Below the pieces are notes generated by a model, which saw nothing but the letters and a program-made list of their open reading frames with translations, did no database searches and was not told the origin of the DNA. Below are positions 37,774 to 48,485 of a stretch of 64,000 nt of DNA, one piece after another. The stretch comes from PALSA-911 sp963743035 (GTDB lineage Bacteria; Pseudomonadota; Alphaproteobacteria; Acetobacterales; Acetobacteraceae). A program made the translations under genes and the position numbers. Location of the stretch: the NCBI GenBank assembly GCA_963743035.1, contig CAVUOB010000011.1, positions 1 through 64,000 of the forward strand. Direction: 5' to 3'. Positions within the stretch are counted from its first letter, which is position 1; each line of letters begins with the position of its first letter.

Positions 37774-39249
37774 TCAGCCCTCGTAATGCTCGGCGACGAG
37801 GCGGTCCAGCAGCCGGACGCCGAAGGCGGTGGCGCCTTTGGGGGTGGTGGGGTGGTCTTTGGTGCTCCAGGCCATGCCGGCGATATCCAGGTGTGCCCAG
37901 GGCTTGGAGTTGACGAAGCGCTGGATGAACTGGGCCGCGGTGATGGACCCGCCGGGCCGGCCGCCGACATTCTTCATGTCGGCGATGTCGGATTTGATCT
38001 GCTTGTCGTAGGCCTCCGCCAGCGGCATCCGCCACAGCAATTCGCCGGTCTGCTTGCCGGCCGCGGTCAGGCGTTCGGACAGCGTGTCGTCATTGCTGAA
38101 CAGTCCGGCGTATTCGTGGCCGAGGCCGATGATGATCGCGCCGGTCAGGGTAGCGAGGTCGATCATGAACTCCGGATCGAATTTCTGCTGGCAGTACCAA
38201 AGCACGTCGGCCAGCACGAGGCGGCCTTCGGCGTCGGTGTTGATCACTTCGATCGTCTGGCCGGAATAGCTGGTCACCACGTCGCCGGGCCGCTGGGCGC
38301 TGCCCGAGGGCATGTTCTCCACCAGGCCGACCAGGCCGACCGCGTCCACCTTGGCCTTGCGCCCGGCCAGCGCGGCCATCAGGCCGATCACCGTGCCGGC
38401 GCCGGCCATGTCCCATTTCATGTCCTCCATGCCGCCGGCCGGCTTGATGCTGATGCCGCCGGTATCGAAGGTCACGCCCTTGCCGACGAAGGCGAGTTTC
38501 TTGTGCTTGCCCTTGCGCCCGCCCGCGCCGTTCCAGTGCATGACCACCAAGCGCGGCTCGTTCACGCTGCCCTGGGCGACGCCGAGCAGCGCGCCGAAGC
38601 CGAGTTTCTGCATCTCCTTCGGGCCGAGCACGTCCACTTTCAGCCCCAGCGACGTCAGCTTCTTGCAGCGATCCGCCATCTCCGCCGGGTTCAGCACGTT
38701 GGGCGGCTCGCTGACCAGGTCACGCGACAGGAATACCCCTTCAGCGACCGCACGCAGCGGCGCATAGGCGGCCTTGGCCTTGGCGGCGTCATCGGCCAGT
38801 ACCGTCAGCTTGGCGAGTTTCGGCTTGTGGTCCGCCTTCTCCTTGGTGCGGTAGCGGTCGAACCGGTAGGCGCGCAGCGTCACGCCCATGGCCACGGCGG
38901 CGGCCTGCCCGGGCGCCAGGCCGCTGGCGGCGATCGCGGCGGTGGTTTCGGTTGCAAGCTGCGCCGCGGCCGCGCCGCCGGCTTCCTCCAGCGCGTGATC
39001 GGTCAGCGCGCCGCGCTTGCCGATGCCGCGGATGACGATGCGAGACAGCCCGGCGCCGGGCCCGGGGATGGACACGCTCTTGTCCTTGCCGCCCTTGAAC
39101 TCCGCCGCCGCGATGGCGCGGGCCACCGCGCCGCCGGTCGCCTGGTCCGCCTGCTGCCACAAGCCGGAGGGCGCCTCGTCCTCCGCCACCAGCAGGAGGA
39201 GCGCGCCGGATTTCGGCAATGCGGGTTTGGCAAAGGCGATATCGAGCAT
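37774..39249 (-). CDS. pepA: leucyl aminopeptidase (M17)
   Basis: 491 residues. Removes N-terminal Leu and other residues from peptides; hexameric, two metal ions per active site. The catalytic region is intact: FVGKGVTFDTGGISIKPAGG with Lys and Asp ligands, MKWDMAGAGTVIG, and the family signature NTDAEGRLVLADVLWY. The C-terminus has LWRMPLAEAYDKQIKSDIAD and AHLDIAGMAW. Precedes holC on the minus strand. Confidence 0.95.
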   Translation of the reverse strand: MLDIAFAKPALPKSGALLLLVAEDEAPSGLWQQADQATGGAVARAIAAAEFKGGKDKSVSIPGPGAGLSRIVIRGIGKRGALTDHALEEAGGAAAAQLATETTAAIAASGLAPGQAAAVAMGVTLRAYRFDRYRTKEKADHKPKLAKLTVLADDAAKAKAAYAPLRAVAEGVFLSRDLVSEPPNVLNPAEMADRCKKLTSLGLKVDVLGPKEMQKLGFGALLGVAQGSVNEPRLVVMHWNGAGGRKGKHKKLAFVGKGVTFDTGGISIKPAGGMEDMKWDMAGAGTVIGLMAALAGRKAKVDAVGLVGLVENMPSGSAQRPGDVVTSYSGQTIEVINTDAEGRLVLADVLWYCQQKFDPEFMIDLATLTGAIIIGLGHEYAGLFSNDDTLSERLTAAGKQTGELLWRMPLAEAYDKQIKSDIADMKNVGGRPGGSITAAQFIQRFVNSKPWAHLDIAGMAWSTKDHPTTPKGATAFGVRLLDRLVAEHYEG

Positions 39250-39370
39250 GGGGGAAACTCCGGAATTCCTGTTGGGCGGGATGGCTATGATCCGATCGTT
39301 GGCGGATTTTTCACTCTAGCAGCGCCGCCCGGCTTTGCCATGGCCCATCCGCGCCGCTATCACCCTGCCG

Positions 39371-40351
39371 ATGACCCTTCTTCTGCCCGCCGACGCCGCC
39401 GGCATCGCGCATGCCGCCTCCCTGCTGCGGGCCGGCGAGCTGGTGGCGTTCGGCACCGAGACGGTCTACGGCCTCGGCGCCGATGCGACCAACGAGCGGG
39501 CGGTAGCGGCCATCTTCGCCGCCAAGGGGCGGCCGCATTTCAATCCGCTGATCTGCCACTATCCCGACGCGGAAGCCGCCTTTCGCCATGTCGAGGCCAA
39601 CGACGCCGCGCACTGCCTGGCCGCCGCGTTCTGGCCGGGCGCGTTGACGCTGGTGCTGCCGCGGCATATCGCCTGCCCGGTCTCCCTGCTCGCCGGCGCC
39701 GGGCTGGACACGCTGGCGGTGCGCGTGCCGGCCCAGGCCACGGCGCTGGCGCTGCTGCGCGCGGTCGGCCGGCCGGTGGCAGCACCCTCGGCCAACCGTT
39801 CGGGCCAGGTCAGTCCCAGCACCGCCGAGCATGTGATGGAAGGCCTCGGCGGACGCATCGCCGCGGTGCTCGACAGCGGCCCGTGTCCGATCGGCGTGGA
39901 ATCGACGGTGCTCGACCTGACCGGCGCGCATCCCGTGCTGCTGCGTCCCGGCGGCGTGACGGCGGAGGCGATCGAGGGGCTGCTCGGCCCCGTCGGCCGG
40001 CCGATTCCGCACGCGACGGCGCAGGCGGCGAGGGGGTTGCGTTCGCCAGGATTGCTGGTCTCGCACTATGCCCCGGCCCTGCCGGTGCGGCTGAACGCGA
40101 CCGCCGTGGCGGCGGACGAGGCGCTGCTGGCCTTCGGGCCGCCCTTGCCTGGCGCGGGCGGCGTGTTCAATCTCAGCGAAGGCCGGGATCTGACCGAAGC
40201 CGCCTCCCGGCTGTTCAGCGGCCTGCGCCGGCTGGACAGACAGGGCCAGGATTTGGGATTGAAGCGCATTGCCGCGATGCCGGTGCCCGGCACCGGGCTC
40301 GGCCTTGCGATCAACGACCGGCTGCAGCGTGCCGCCGCGCCGCGTGAGTAG
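39371..40351 (+). CDS. tsaC: L-threonylcarbamoyladenylate synthase (TsaC/Sua5)
   Basis: 326 residues from ATG 39371, with the open frame extending 12 codons upstream. Makes threonylcarbamoyl-AMP from Thr, bicarbonate and ATP for t6A37 in tRNA. The YrdC domain has FGTETVYGLGADATNERAVA, AAKGRPHFNPLICHYPD, VAAPSANRSGQVSPSTAEHV and a GVESTVLDL strand. A C-terminal Sua5 extension (SHYAPALPVRL onward) makes it the longer Sua5 type. Divergent from pepA; 22 bases before the MBL gene, so possibly co-transcribed. Confidence 0.92.
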   Translation: MTLLLPADAAGIAHAASLLRAGELVAFGTETVYGLGADATNERAVAAIFAAKGRPHFNPLICHYPDAEAAFRHVEANDAAHCLAAAFWPGALTLVLPRHIACPVSLLAGAGLDTLAVRVPAQATALALLRAVGRPVAAPSANRSGQVSPSTAEHVMEGLGGRIAAVLDSGPCPIGVESTVLDLTGAHPVLLRPGGVTAEAIEGLLGPVGRPIPHATAQAARGLRSPGLLVSHYAPALPVRLNATAVAADEALLAFGPPLPGAGGVFNLSEGRDLTEAASRLFSGLRRLDRQGQDLGLKRIAAMPVPGTGLGLAINDRLQRAAAPRE

Positions 40352-40373
40352 GTAAAGGGAGAGAAGAGATCCG

Positions 40374-41255
40374 ATGACAGAGATTCCGACCATCCAGATC
40401 CCCGGTGTCTATCACCGCAAGATCGGCGACATTGTGGTGACCGCGCTCAGCGACGGTTATCTGGACGGCTCCATGGAGGTGCTGCGCAACATCACCGTCG
40501 AGCAGAGCTCGGAGCTGCTGCGGCAGAATTTCCGCCCGGTGCCGCGGCGCACCTCGGTCAACTGCTTCGCCATCCATTCCGCCGGCCGCCTTGCGCTGAT
40601 CGAGACCGGATCCGGCAACTACATGGGGCCGACGGTGGGCTGGCTGCAGCGCAACCTGAAGGCCGCGGGCATCGATCCGGAAAAGATCGAGGCGGTGTTC
40701 CTGACCCATATGCATCCCGACCACTCCGCCGGCCTGACCGACATGACCACCGGCAAGCGGCTGTTCCCCAATGCCGAGCTGGTCGCGCATGAGAACGAGC
40801 TGCCGCACTGGCTGGACGATTCGCTGATGGCGCGCGGCACGGAGCGCGAGCAGCTGCTGTATTTCAAGGCCACCCGCGAGCAGACCGCGCCGTACATGGA
40901 CCGCTTCCGCACCCACAAGGGCGGCCCGGTATTCCCCGGCATCACCGCGGTGCCGATCCCCGGCCACACACCCGGCCATACCGGCTACCTGATCGAGTCC
41001 GGCAACGAGCAGCTGCTGATCTGGGGCGACATCGTGCACGTACCGGAAGTGCAGATTCCGTTCCCCAAGGTGACGATCGCCTTCGACACCGATCCCGACG
41101 CCGCCGCGGCCACGCGGGCGAAAGTCTTCGACATGGTGGCCACCGACCGCCTGCTGCTGGCCGGCATGCACGTCCATTTCCCCGGTTTCGCCAACCTGGC
41201 GAAGCGCGGCGATGGTTATGTGCTGGTGCAGGAGCAGTGGAAGCAGGTACTCTGA
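40374..41255 (+). CDS. MBL-fold metallohydrolase, cytoplasmic
   Basis: 293 residues, no signal peptide, preceded by GGGAGAAGAGA. Metal motif FLTHMHPDHSAGL, with VPIPGHTPGHTGYLIESG and LLIWGDIVHVPEVQ as later ligand regions and a final MHVHFPGFANL. It belongs to the same subgroup as the exported protein at 26213 (both have FPNAEL/FPNAQY and FDTDP-x-x-A blocks). Likely a lactonase or esterase-like hydrolase. Substrate unknown. Confidence 0.85.
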   Translation: MTEIPTIQIPGVYHRKIGDIVVTALSDGYLDGSMEVLRNITVEQSSELLRQNFRPVPRRTSVNCFAIHSAGRLALIETGSGNYMGPTVGWLQRNLKAAGIDPEKIEAVFLTHMHPDHSAGLTDMTTGKRLFPNAELVAHENELPHWLDDSLMARGTEREQLLYFKATREQTAPYMDRFRTHKGGPVFPGITAVPIPGHTPGHTGYLIESGNEQLLIWGDIVHVPEVQIPFPKVTIAFDTDPDAAAATRAKVFDMVATDRLLLAGMHVHFPGFANLAKRGDGYVLVQEQWKQVL

Positions 41256-41306
41256 TCCCAGCCACGGGAGCCTCCCGGCCAATGGGAGCCCCATAGGAGC
41301 TAAGGC

Positions 41307-42726
<1,420 letters not shown>

Positions 42727-42757
42727 TGGTCCCTGAAGCAAGGCGCCGAAGCAAAAG

Positions 42758-43174
42758 ATGACCAAGCCAAGCTGGGATCTGACAAAGATCCAGGCGCATG
42801 TGATGGCCGGACTGCCGATGCTCGGCCTTTTCGGCGTCGAGGTGACCCACGCCGATCCCGCCAGTGCGACAATCAAGCTGAACGACGGCCCGCATATCAC
42901 CCGTCCCGGCGGATCGGTAGCCGGGCCGGTGCTGTTCGCGATGGCGGACGTCGCCGCCTATGCGCTGATCTTGGCGACGCGGCCGGACCCGCAAGCTGTG
43001 ACGGTGGATTTGACGATCCATTTCCTCCGCCCGGCACTGAAACTGCCGCTGCTGGCGGAAGCGACCCCGCTGCGCGTGGGGCGGCGGCTGTTCATCGCGG
43101 AGATCGTCATCTGGGCTGAAGCCGAACCGGAGCGAAAGCTGGTACAGGCGACAGCTACCTACGCCCTGTCCTGA
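42758..43174 (+). CDS. PaaI-type acyl-CoA thioesterase (hotdog fold)
   Basis: 138 residues. The 4HBT/PaaI pattern is present: HITRPGGSVAGPVLFAMADV (with GPxxFAxAD in place of GGxxxxLAD), then AVTVDLTIHFLRPA, and ATPLRVGRRLFIAEIVIWAE. Hydrolyses small or aromatic acyl-CoA thioesters in the cytosol. The catalytic Asp is Asp in MADV. It starts 31 bases after aspA. Which thioester is unknown. Confidence 0.8.
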   Translation: MTKPSWDLTKIQAHVMAGLPMLGLFGVEVTHADPASATIKLNDGPHITRPGGSVAGPVLFAMADVAAYALILATRPDPQAVTVDLTIHFLRPALKLPLLAEATPLRVGRRLFIAEIVIWAEAEPERKLVQATATYALS

Positions 43175-43262
43175 GACGCGGTGTCCTGGGACGCGGTCCC
43201 GGGACGGGCAGCTTGACGATGCAGGCCCCGCCGGTACCCTGCCGGCGCAAAGGAGCACGTCC

Positions 43263-44696
43263 ATGCCTGACACGAACTCGCCTCCGCTCGAGCCGCTGCT
43301 GTCGGCGATCCGGAAAATCGTCGGCGATCGCGGTCTGCTGACCGATCCCGCGGATACCGACGCCTATGCCGAGGATTGGCGCCGGCTCTATCGCGGCCAT
43401 GCCGCCGCCGTGGTGCGGCCGGGCAGCACGGAAGAACTCGCTTGCGTGGTCCGGCTCTGTGCCGAGGCCGGGGTCTCGGTCGTGCCGCAGGGCGGCAACA
43501 CCTCCATGGTCGGCGGCGCCACGCCGAACGCCAATGCCAGCCAGATCGTGCTGTCGCTGTCGCGCATGAACCGGGTGGAACGGATCGACCCCGTGGACAT
43601 GACCCTGACCCTGCAGGCCGGCGTCACGCTGAAGGCGGCGCAGCTCGCCGCTGCCGATGCCGGTTGCCTGCTGCCGCTGTCGATCTCCTCGGAGGGGTCG
43701 GCGCAGATCGGCGGCGTGCTGGCGACCAATGCCGGCGGCAACAACACCGTGCGCTACGGCAATGCGCGCGACCTGGTGCTGGGCCTGGAAGTCGTGCTGC
43801 CGGATGGCGAGATCTGGAACGGCCTGCGCCGGTTGCGCAAAGACAATACCGGCTACTGCCTGCGCCAGCTGTTCTGCGGTTCCGAGGGCACGCTCGGCGT
43901 CATTACCGCCGCGGTGCTGAAGCTGGTGCCGCAGCCGCGGGAACTGGCGGTGGCGCTGTGCGCCGTGGCTTCGCCGGAAGCGGCGCTCGACCTGTTCACC
44001 CGGTTCCAGGCGCATGATCCCGCCGCGGTGCAGGCTTTCGAATACATGTCCGGCGCCGGCATGGGCTTGGTCACCGCGCATATCCAGGGCGCCAGCGTGC
44101 CGCTGGCCGAACCCGCGGCGCATTACGCCCTGGTGGAGCTCGCCACCCCGCGCCCGAATGCCGGCCTGCGCGCGGCGATGGAGGCGGTGCTGGAACAGGC
44201 GCTGGAAGACGGCATCGTGACCGATGCCGCGGTTGCCGAGAGCGAGGCCCAGCGCGCCGCCATCTGGCGCCTGCGCGAGGAGCATGCGGAAGCGCAGAAA
44301 CGCGAGGGTGCCTCGGTGAAGAACGACGTCTCGGTGCCGGTGTCGAAGGTGCCGGAGCTGATCCGGCGCGCCACCATCGCCTGCGAGGCGCTGATGCCCG
44401 GCATCCGCGCCGTGCCGTTCGGCCACATGGGCGACGGCAACATCCACTTCAACCTGGAACAGCCCGTCGGCGCCGATGCCGCCTGGTTCCTGGCCCAGGA
44501 CCACGCGATCATGGATGTGGTGAACGAGGTGGTGCGAGACCTCGACGGCAGCTTTTCCGCCGAGCACGGCGTCGGCCAGCTCAAGCCCTACATGATGGAG
44601 GAATGGCGCGGCGGGGCGGAGCTGGCGACGATGCAGCGCATCAAGGCGGCTTTGGACCCCAAGGGCATCATGAATCCGGGCAAGGTGCTGCCGTAG
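43263..44696 (+). CDS. FAD-binding oxidase, GlcD/D-2-hydroxyglutarate dehydrogenase-like
   Basis: 477 residues. An FAD-binding PCMH domain comes first: VVRPGSTEELACVVRLCAEA, VVPQGGNTSMVGGATPN, DAGCLLPLSISSEGSAQIGG and TNAGGNNTVRYGNARDLVLG. The FAD-oxidase C domain ends with PFGHMGDGNIHFNL and SFSAEHGVGQLKPYMMEEW, where the His and Glu bind metal and substrate. Members oxidise D-2-hydroxy acids such as D-lactate, glycolate or D-2-hydroxyglutarate and pass electrons to the respiratory chain. GlcE and GlcF are absent, which favours a stand-alone enzyme. Confidence 0.88.
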   Translation: MPDTNSPPLEPLLSAIRKIVGDRGLLTDPADTDAYAEDWRRLYRGHAAAVVRPGSTEELACVVRLCAEAGVSVVPQGGNTSMVGGATPNANASQIVLSLSRMNRVERIDPVDMTLTLQAGVTLKAAQLAAADAGCLLPLSISSEGSAQIGGVLATNAGGNNTVRYGNARDLVLGLEVVLPDGEIWNGLRRLRKDNTGYCLRQLFCGSEGTLGVITAAVLKLVPQPRELAVALCAVASPEAALDLFTRFQAHDPAAVQAFEYMSGAGMGLVTAHIQGASVPLAEPAAHYALVELATPRPNAGLRAAMEAVLEQALEDGIVTDAAVAESEAQRAAIWRLREEHAEAQKREGASVKNDVSVPVSKVPELIRRATIACEALMPGIRAVPFGHMGDGNIHFNLEQPVGADAAWFLAQDHAIMDVVNEVVRDLDGSFSAEHGVGQLKPYMMEEWRGGAELATMQRIKAALDPKGIMNPGKVLP

Positions 44697-44726
44697 AAAC
44701 GCGCCGCGACTAGTCGCCCGCGCGGC

Positions 44727-46579
44727 TCAGAAGACGATCCCGCGCCGCTGCAGCTCCGCGACCACCTGTTCGGCCAGCACCTCGGCCGGCTGCTCCAGCG
44801 TCGGCAGATGCAGCTCCGGATCGAGCGGCGGCTCGTAGGGCGCATCGACGCCGGTGAAGTTGCGCAGCTGGCCGGCATCCGCCTTGGCATACAGCCCCTT
44901 CGGATCGCGCCGGCGGCATTCCTCCACCGGGGTGTCGACATGGATTTCGATGAACTCGCCTGCCGCGACCCTGTCGCGCGCCAGCATCGCGCTCGGCGCG
45001 GTACGGCGAGATGAACGACACCAGCACGATCAGCCCGGCTTCGACGAACAGCTTCGCCACTTCGGCGATGCGGCGGATGTTCTCCACCCGGTCGGCCTCG
45101 GTGAAGCCGAGGTCGCGGTTCAGGCCGTGGCGGACATTGTCGCCGTCCAGGATCATGGTGTGCCGGCCCATCGCCGTCAGCCGCCGCTCCACCAGGTTGG
45201 CGATGGTGGACTTGCCGGCGGCGGACAGCCCGGTGAACCAGAGCATGGCCGGCTTCTGGCCCTTCAGCGCGGCGCGCACGCTGCCTTGTCCACGTCCAGC
45301 CGGTGCCAGTGGATGTTGTTCTGCCAGGACTTGGTGGAGATCACCATGCCGGCCCCGACGGTATTGCGCGACAGCCGGTCGATCAGGATGAACCCGCCGA
45401 GCGTCGCGGCTGTCGGCATAGGGCTCGCAGACCAGCGGCTGGGTCAGCGACAGCACGACCCGGCCGATCTCGTTCAGTTGCAGGTCGCGGATCGGCGCCT
45501 CTCCCAGCGTGTCGATGTCCAGCCGCGCGGACAGTGCGGTGACCGTGCCGGTGACCGCTGCGGGTGCCGAGCATCAGCGGTATAGGCGCGGCCGCGGAAC
45601 AGCGGCGTTTCCGTCCATCCAGACGATCCAGGCGGTCAGCTCGTCGGCGACCAGCGGCGCCGGCGCCGTCGGCCAGCACGTCGCCGCGGGAGACGTCGAT
45701 CTCCTGGTCCAGCACCAGCGTGACCGCATCGCCTGCCTCCGCTTCGGCCAAATCGCCGTCCATGGTGACGATGCGCGCCACCCGTGCTCCGATGCGCGGA
45801 GGTTGCATTGGACGATCAGATCGCCCGCGCGAAGCCGGCCGGCGGCGATCGTGCCGGCATAGCCGCGGAACGAGGCGTCGGGGCGGTTGACGCAGCTGCA
45901 CCGGCATCCGGAACGCGCGCGCCGCGGCTTCGCGCGACGGCTGCGCCGCTTCCAGTGCCGCCAGCAGGCTTGGCCCCGCATACCAGCCCATGCGATCGCC
46001 GGGCCGGATGACATTGTCCCCGTCGCGCGCGCAGACCGGTATGGCGATGACCGGGATACCGCCCAGCCTGTCCCGCAGGCCGCCGAAATCGCACACGATC
46101 CGATCGAACACCTCCTGGTCGAAGTCGACCAGGTCCATCTTGTTCACCGCCAGCACAACCTGGCGGATCCCCATCAGCCAGGCGATCGCCGCATGACGGC
46201 GCGTCTGCGCCAGCAATCCCTTGCGCGCATCCACCAGCAGCACCGCCACATCGGCGGTGGAGGCGCCGGTGGCCATGTTGCGGGTGTACTGCTCGTGGCC
46301 CGGCGCATCGGCCAGGATGAACCGCCGGTTCGCGGTCTCGAAGAAGCGGTAGGCGACGTCGATCGTCACGCCCTGCTCGCGCTCGGCCGACAGTCCGTCC
46401 ACCAGCAGCGCGTAGTCGACCCCGTTTTCCACCGTGCCGAAGCGCCGGCTGTCGCGCACCAGCGCGGCCATCACGTCATCCGGCACCGAGCCGTATTCGA
46501 ACAGCAGCCGGCCGATCAGCGTGGACTTGCCGTCATCGACGCTGCCGCAGGTCAGGACCCGTAGAAGGCTGTCGGGCAT
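44727..46579 (-). pseudogene. cysN: sulfate adenylyltransferase subunit 1 / APS kinase fusion (CysNC), about nine frame breaks
   Basis: The CysN GTPase part is clear: GSVDDGKSTLIGRLLFEYGS (P-loop), DAPGHEQYTRN, and NKMDLVDFDQ. The C-terminal CysC kinase part follows: FTGLSAAGKSTIANLVERRL, DGDNVRHGLNRDLGFTEADR and EIHVDTPVEECRRRDPKGLY. The protein reads correctly only by switching frames near 45890, 45785, 45660, 45612, 45580, 45562, 45408, 45285 and 45003. Each switch fits one inserted or deleted base, and no conserved residue is lost. Makes APS then PAPS for sulfate assimilation. The breaks are packed into 0.9 kb, so a local sequence-quality problem is the simplest reading; true inactivation is possible. 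Confidence 0.85.
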
Positions 46580-47478
46580 CAGAAATACCCCTCGCGCTTC
46601 TTGGTCTCCATCGAGCTGTCCTGGTCCTGGTCGATCAGCCGCCCGGCGCGCTCGGACAGCTTCGTGGTCCGCATCTCCGCGACGATGTCGTCGAGCGTGC
46701 GGGCCGAGGATTCCACCGCGGCGCTGAACGGGTAGCAGCCGAGCGAGCGGAACCGGACCATCCGTGCGACCGGGACCTCGCCCGGCAGCAGGCGCATGCG
46801 GTCGTCATCCACCATGATCATCGCCCCGTCGCGCATCACCACCGGCCGCTCGGCGGCGAAATACAGCTTCACGACGTCGATCGCCTCGGCCCGGATATAG
46901 GTCCAGACATCGAGCTCGGTCCAATTGGACAGCGGGAACACCCGCAGCGTCTCGCCCGGCGCGAGGCTGGCATTGTACAGGTTCCACAGCTCCGGCCGCT
47001 GGCGCTTCGGGTCCCAGGCATGGCCGGGACCGCGGACCGAGAAGATGCGCTCCTTCGCCCGCGACCGCTCCTCGTCGCGCCGGGCGCCGCCGATGGCGAT
47101 ATCGTATTTGCCCGCGGTCAGCGCCTGCTTCAGCGCATCCGTCTTCATCACCTGGGTGTAGACGACGCTGCCGTGATCGAACGGGTTGATGTTCTGCGCC
47201 AGCCCCTCGGGATTGGTGTGCTTGCGCAGCTCGAACCCGTGGCGCGCCACCAGCTCGTCGCGGAACGCGATCATGTCGCGGAATTTCCAGGTCGTGTCGA
47301 TATGCAGCAGCGGAAATGGCGGCCGGGCGGGATGGAAGGCCTTGCGCAGCAGATGCAGCAGGACCGAGGAGTCCTTGCCGATCGAGTACAGCACCACGGG
47401 GTTGGCCGCCTGGGCAGCGACTTCACGCAGGATGTGGATGCTCTCCGCCTCCAGAAGCTTCAGATGGGCAGGGAGCAT
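46579..47478 (-). CDS. cysD: sulfate adenylyltransferase subunit 2
   Basis: 299 residues, intact. ATP sulfurylase catalytic subunit, forming APS from sulfate and ATP with CysN. The PP-loop is VVLYSIGKDSSVLLHLLRKA; HIDTTWKFRDMIAFRDELVA, GGARRDEERSRAKERIFSVR and FPLSNWTELDVWTYIRAEAI are family blocks; the end TKLSERAGRLIDQDQDSSME-type tail is conserved. Its stop overlaps the cysNC start (TGATG). An intact cysD beside a shattered cysNC argues for sequence error in the latter. Confidence 0.95.
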   Translation of the reverse strand: MLPAHLKLLEAESIHILREVAAQAANPVVLYSIGKDSSVLLHLLRKAFHPARPPFPLLHIDTTWKFRDMIAFRDELVARHGFELRKHTNPEGLAQNINPFDHGSVVYTQVMKTDALKQALTAGKYDIAIGGARRDEERSRAKERIFSVRGPGHAWDPKRQRPELWNLYNASLAPGETLRVFPLSNWTELDVWTYIRAEAIDVVKLYFAAERPVVMRDGAMIMVDDDRMRLLPGEVPVARMVRFRSLGCYPFSAAVESSARTLDDIVAEMRTTKLSERAGRLIDQDQDSSMETKKREGYF

Positions 47479-47573
47479 GCTGCGTCGTAAATCCTCTTAT
47501 CAGGCCCCGGGTTCGACCCGCGGGAGCTCTCGGGTTTAGACTGTGGATAAGGTTCGTCAAGAGGAGTCCGACC

Positions 47574-48473
47574 ATGGCTGGCTGTACGCATGACCACTCG
47601 CGCTGGGGCGCGGCCGACCAGATCGGCGCCGCCAATCTGCTGACGCCGGAAAAGCGGCTGGCGGCACTGCGCTCGGTCACCCAGGGGCGGATTTTCGACG
47701 TCAGCCACGAAATCGCGATGAACGCGCCGTACATGATGCCGAACCAGACGCCGTACCTGATGTCGCTCTGGACCAACTGGCGCGACAGCATGCGCCGCCG
47801 CCGCAAGCTCGGCGCCACCAACGAGGTCGGCGTGAACATCGAGCGAATGGAAATGACCGCGCATGTCGGCACCCATATCGACGCGCTCGGCCATTTCTCC
47901 ATCGGCAACCGGCTCTACAACGGCGCCGACGCGGAGGAGGAGGTGACCGATTGGGGCCTCAACCGCCTCGGCATCGAGCACGCGCCGCCGATGGTCACCC
48001 GCGGCATCCTGCTGGACGTGGCCGGCCTCGACGGCGGCCAGCGCCTCGAACCCGGCCGGGTGGTCACGCCCGCGGACCTGCAGCAGGCCGCCGCCGCGGC
48101 CCAGGTGACGATCGAGCCCGGCGACATCGTCATGATCCGCACCGGCTGGGGGCAGTTGTTCGGCATCGACAACCCACGCTACGTCGCCGGCGAACCCGGC
48201 ATCGACGTGCCCGCCGCACGCTGGCTGACCGAGCAGGGCGTCGTCGCCGTCGGGTGCGACAACATGGCGGTGGAAGTGCTGCCGAACCCGGACAAGGCCC
48301 TCTCCATGCCGGTGCATCAACACCTGCTGGTGGAGGCCGGCGTCTACATCATCGAAAACCTGGCGCTGGAGGAACTGGCGAAGGAAAAGCTGCACAGCTT
48401 CTGCTTCATTCTGCTGGCCACCAAATACAAGGGCGCCACCGGCTGCCCGGTCCGGCCGATCGCCATGATCTGA
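47574..48473 (+). CDS. cyclase-family (kynurenine formamidase-like) metal hydrolase
   Basis: 299 residues from ATG 47574, preceded by AAGAGGAG. The metal-binding motif is AHVGTHIDALGHFSIG, matching H-x-G-T-H-x-D-x-x-x-H of the cyclase/KynB superfamily, with GDIVMIRTGW and VAVGCDNMAVEV as later conserved strands and MPVHQHLLVEAGVYIIENLA near the end. Longer than KynB (about 210 residues), so it belongs to the extended bacterial group of unknown substrate. Divergent from cysD. Confidence 0.85.
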   Translation: MAGCTHDHSRWGAADQIGAANLLTPEKRLAALRSVTQGRIFDVSHEIAMNAPYMMPNQTPYLMSLWTNWRDSMRRRRKLGATNEVGVNIERMEMTAHVGTHIDALGHFSIGNRLYNGADAEEEVTDWGLNRLGIEHAPPMVTRGILLDVAGLDGGQRLEPGRVVTPADLQQAAAAAQVTIEPGDIVMIRTGWGQLFGIDNPRYVAGEPGIDVPAARWLTEQGVVAVGCDNMAVEVLPNPDKALSMPVHQHLLVEAGVYIIENLALEELAKEKLHSFCFILLATKYKGATGCPVRPIAMI

Positions 48474-48485
48474 GCCCGGCCGCCG

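Noticed and set aside
37786..40347. Plus-strand open frame of 853 codons opposite pepA and through tsaC
   Set aside because: Its first part is the complement of pepA and it then crosses tsaC out of frame; composition is His/Arg/Gly-rich with no domain. High GC keeps antisense frames open.
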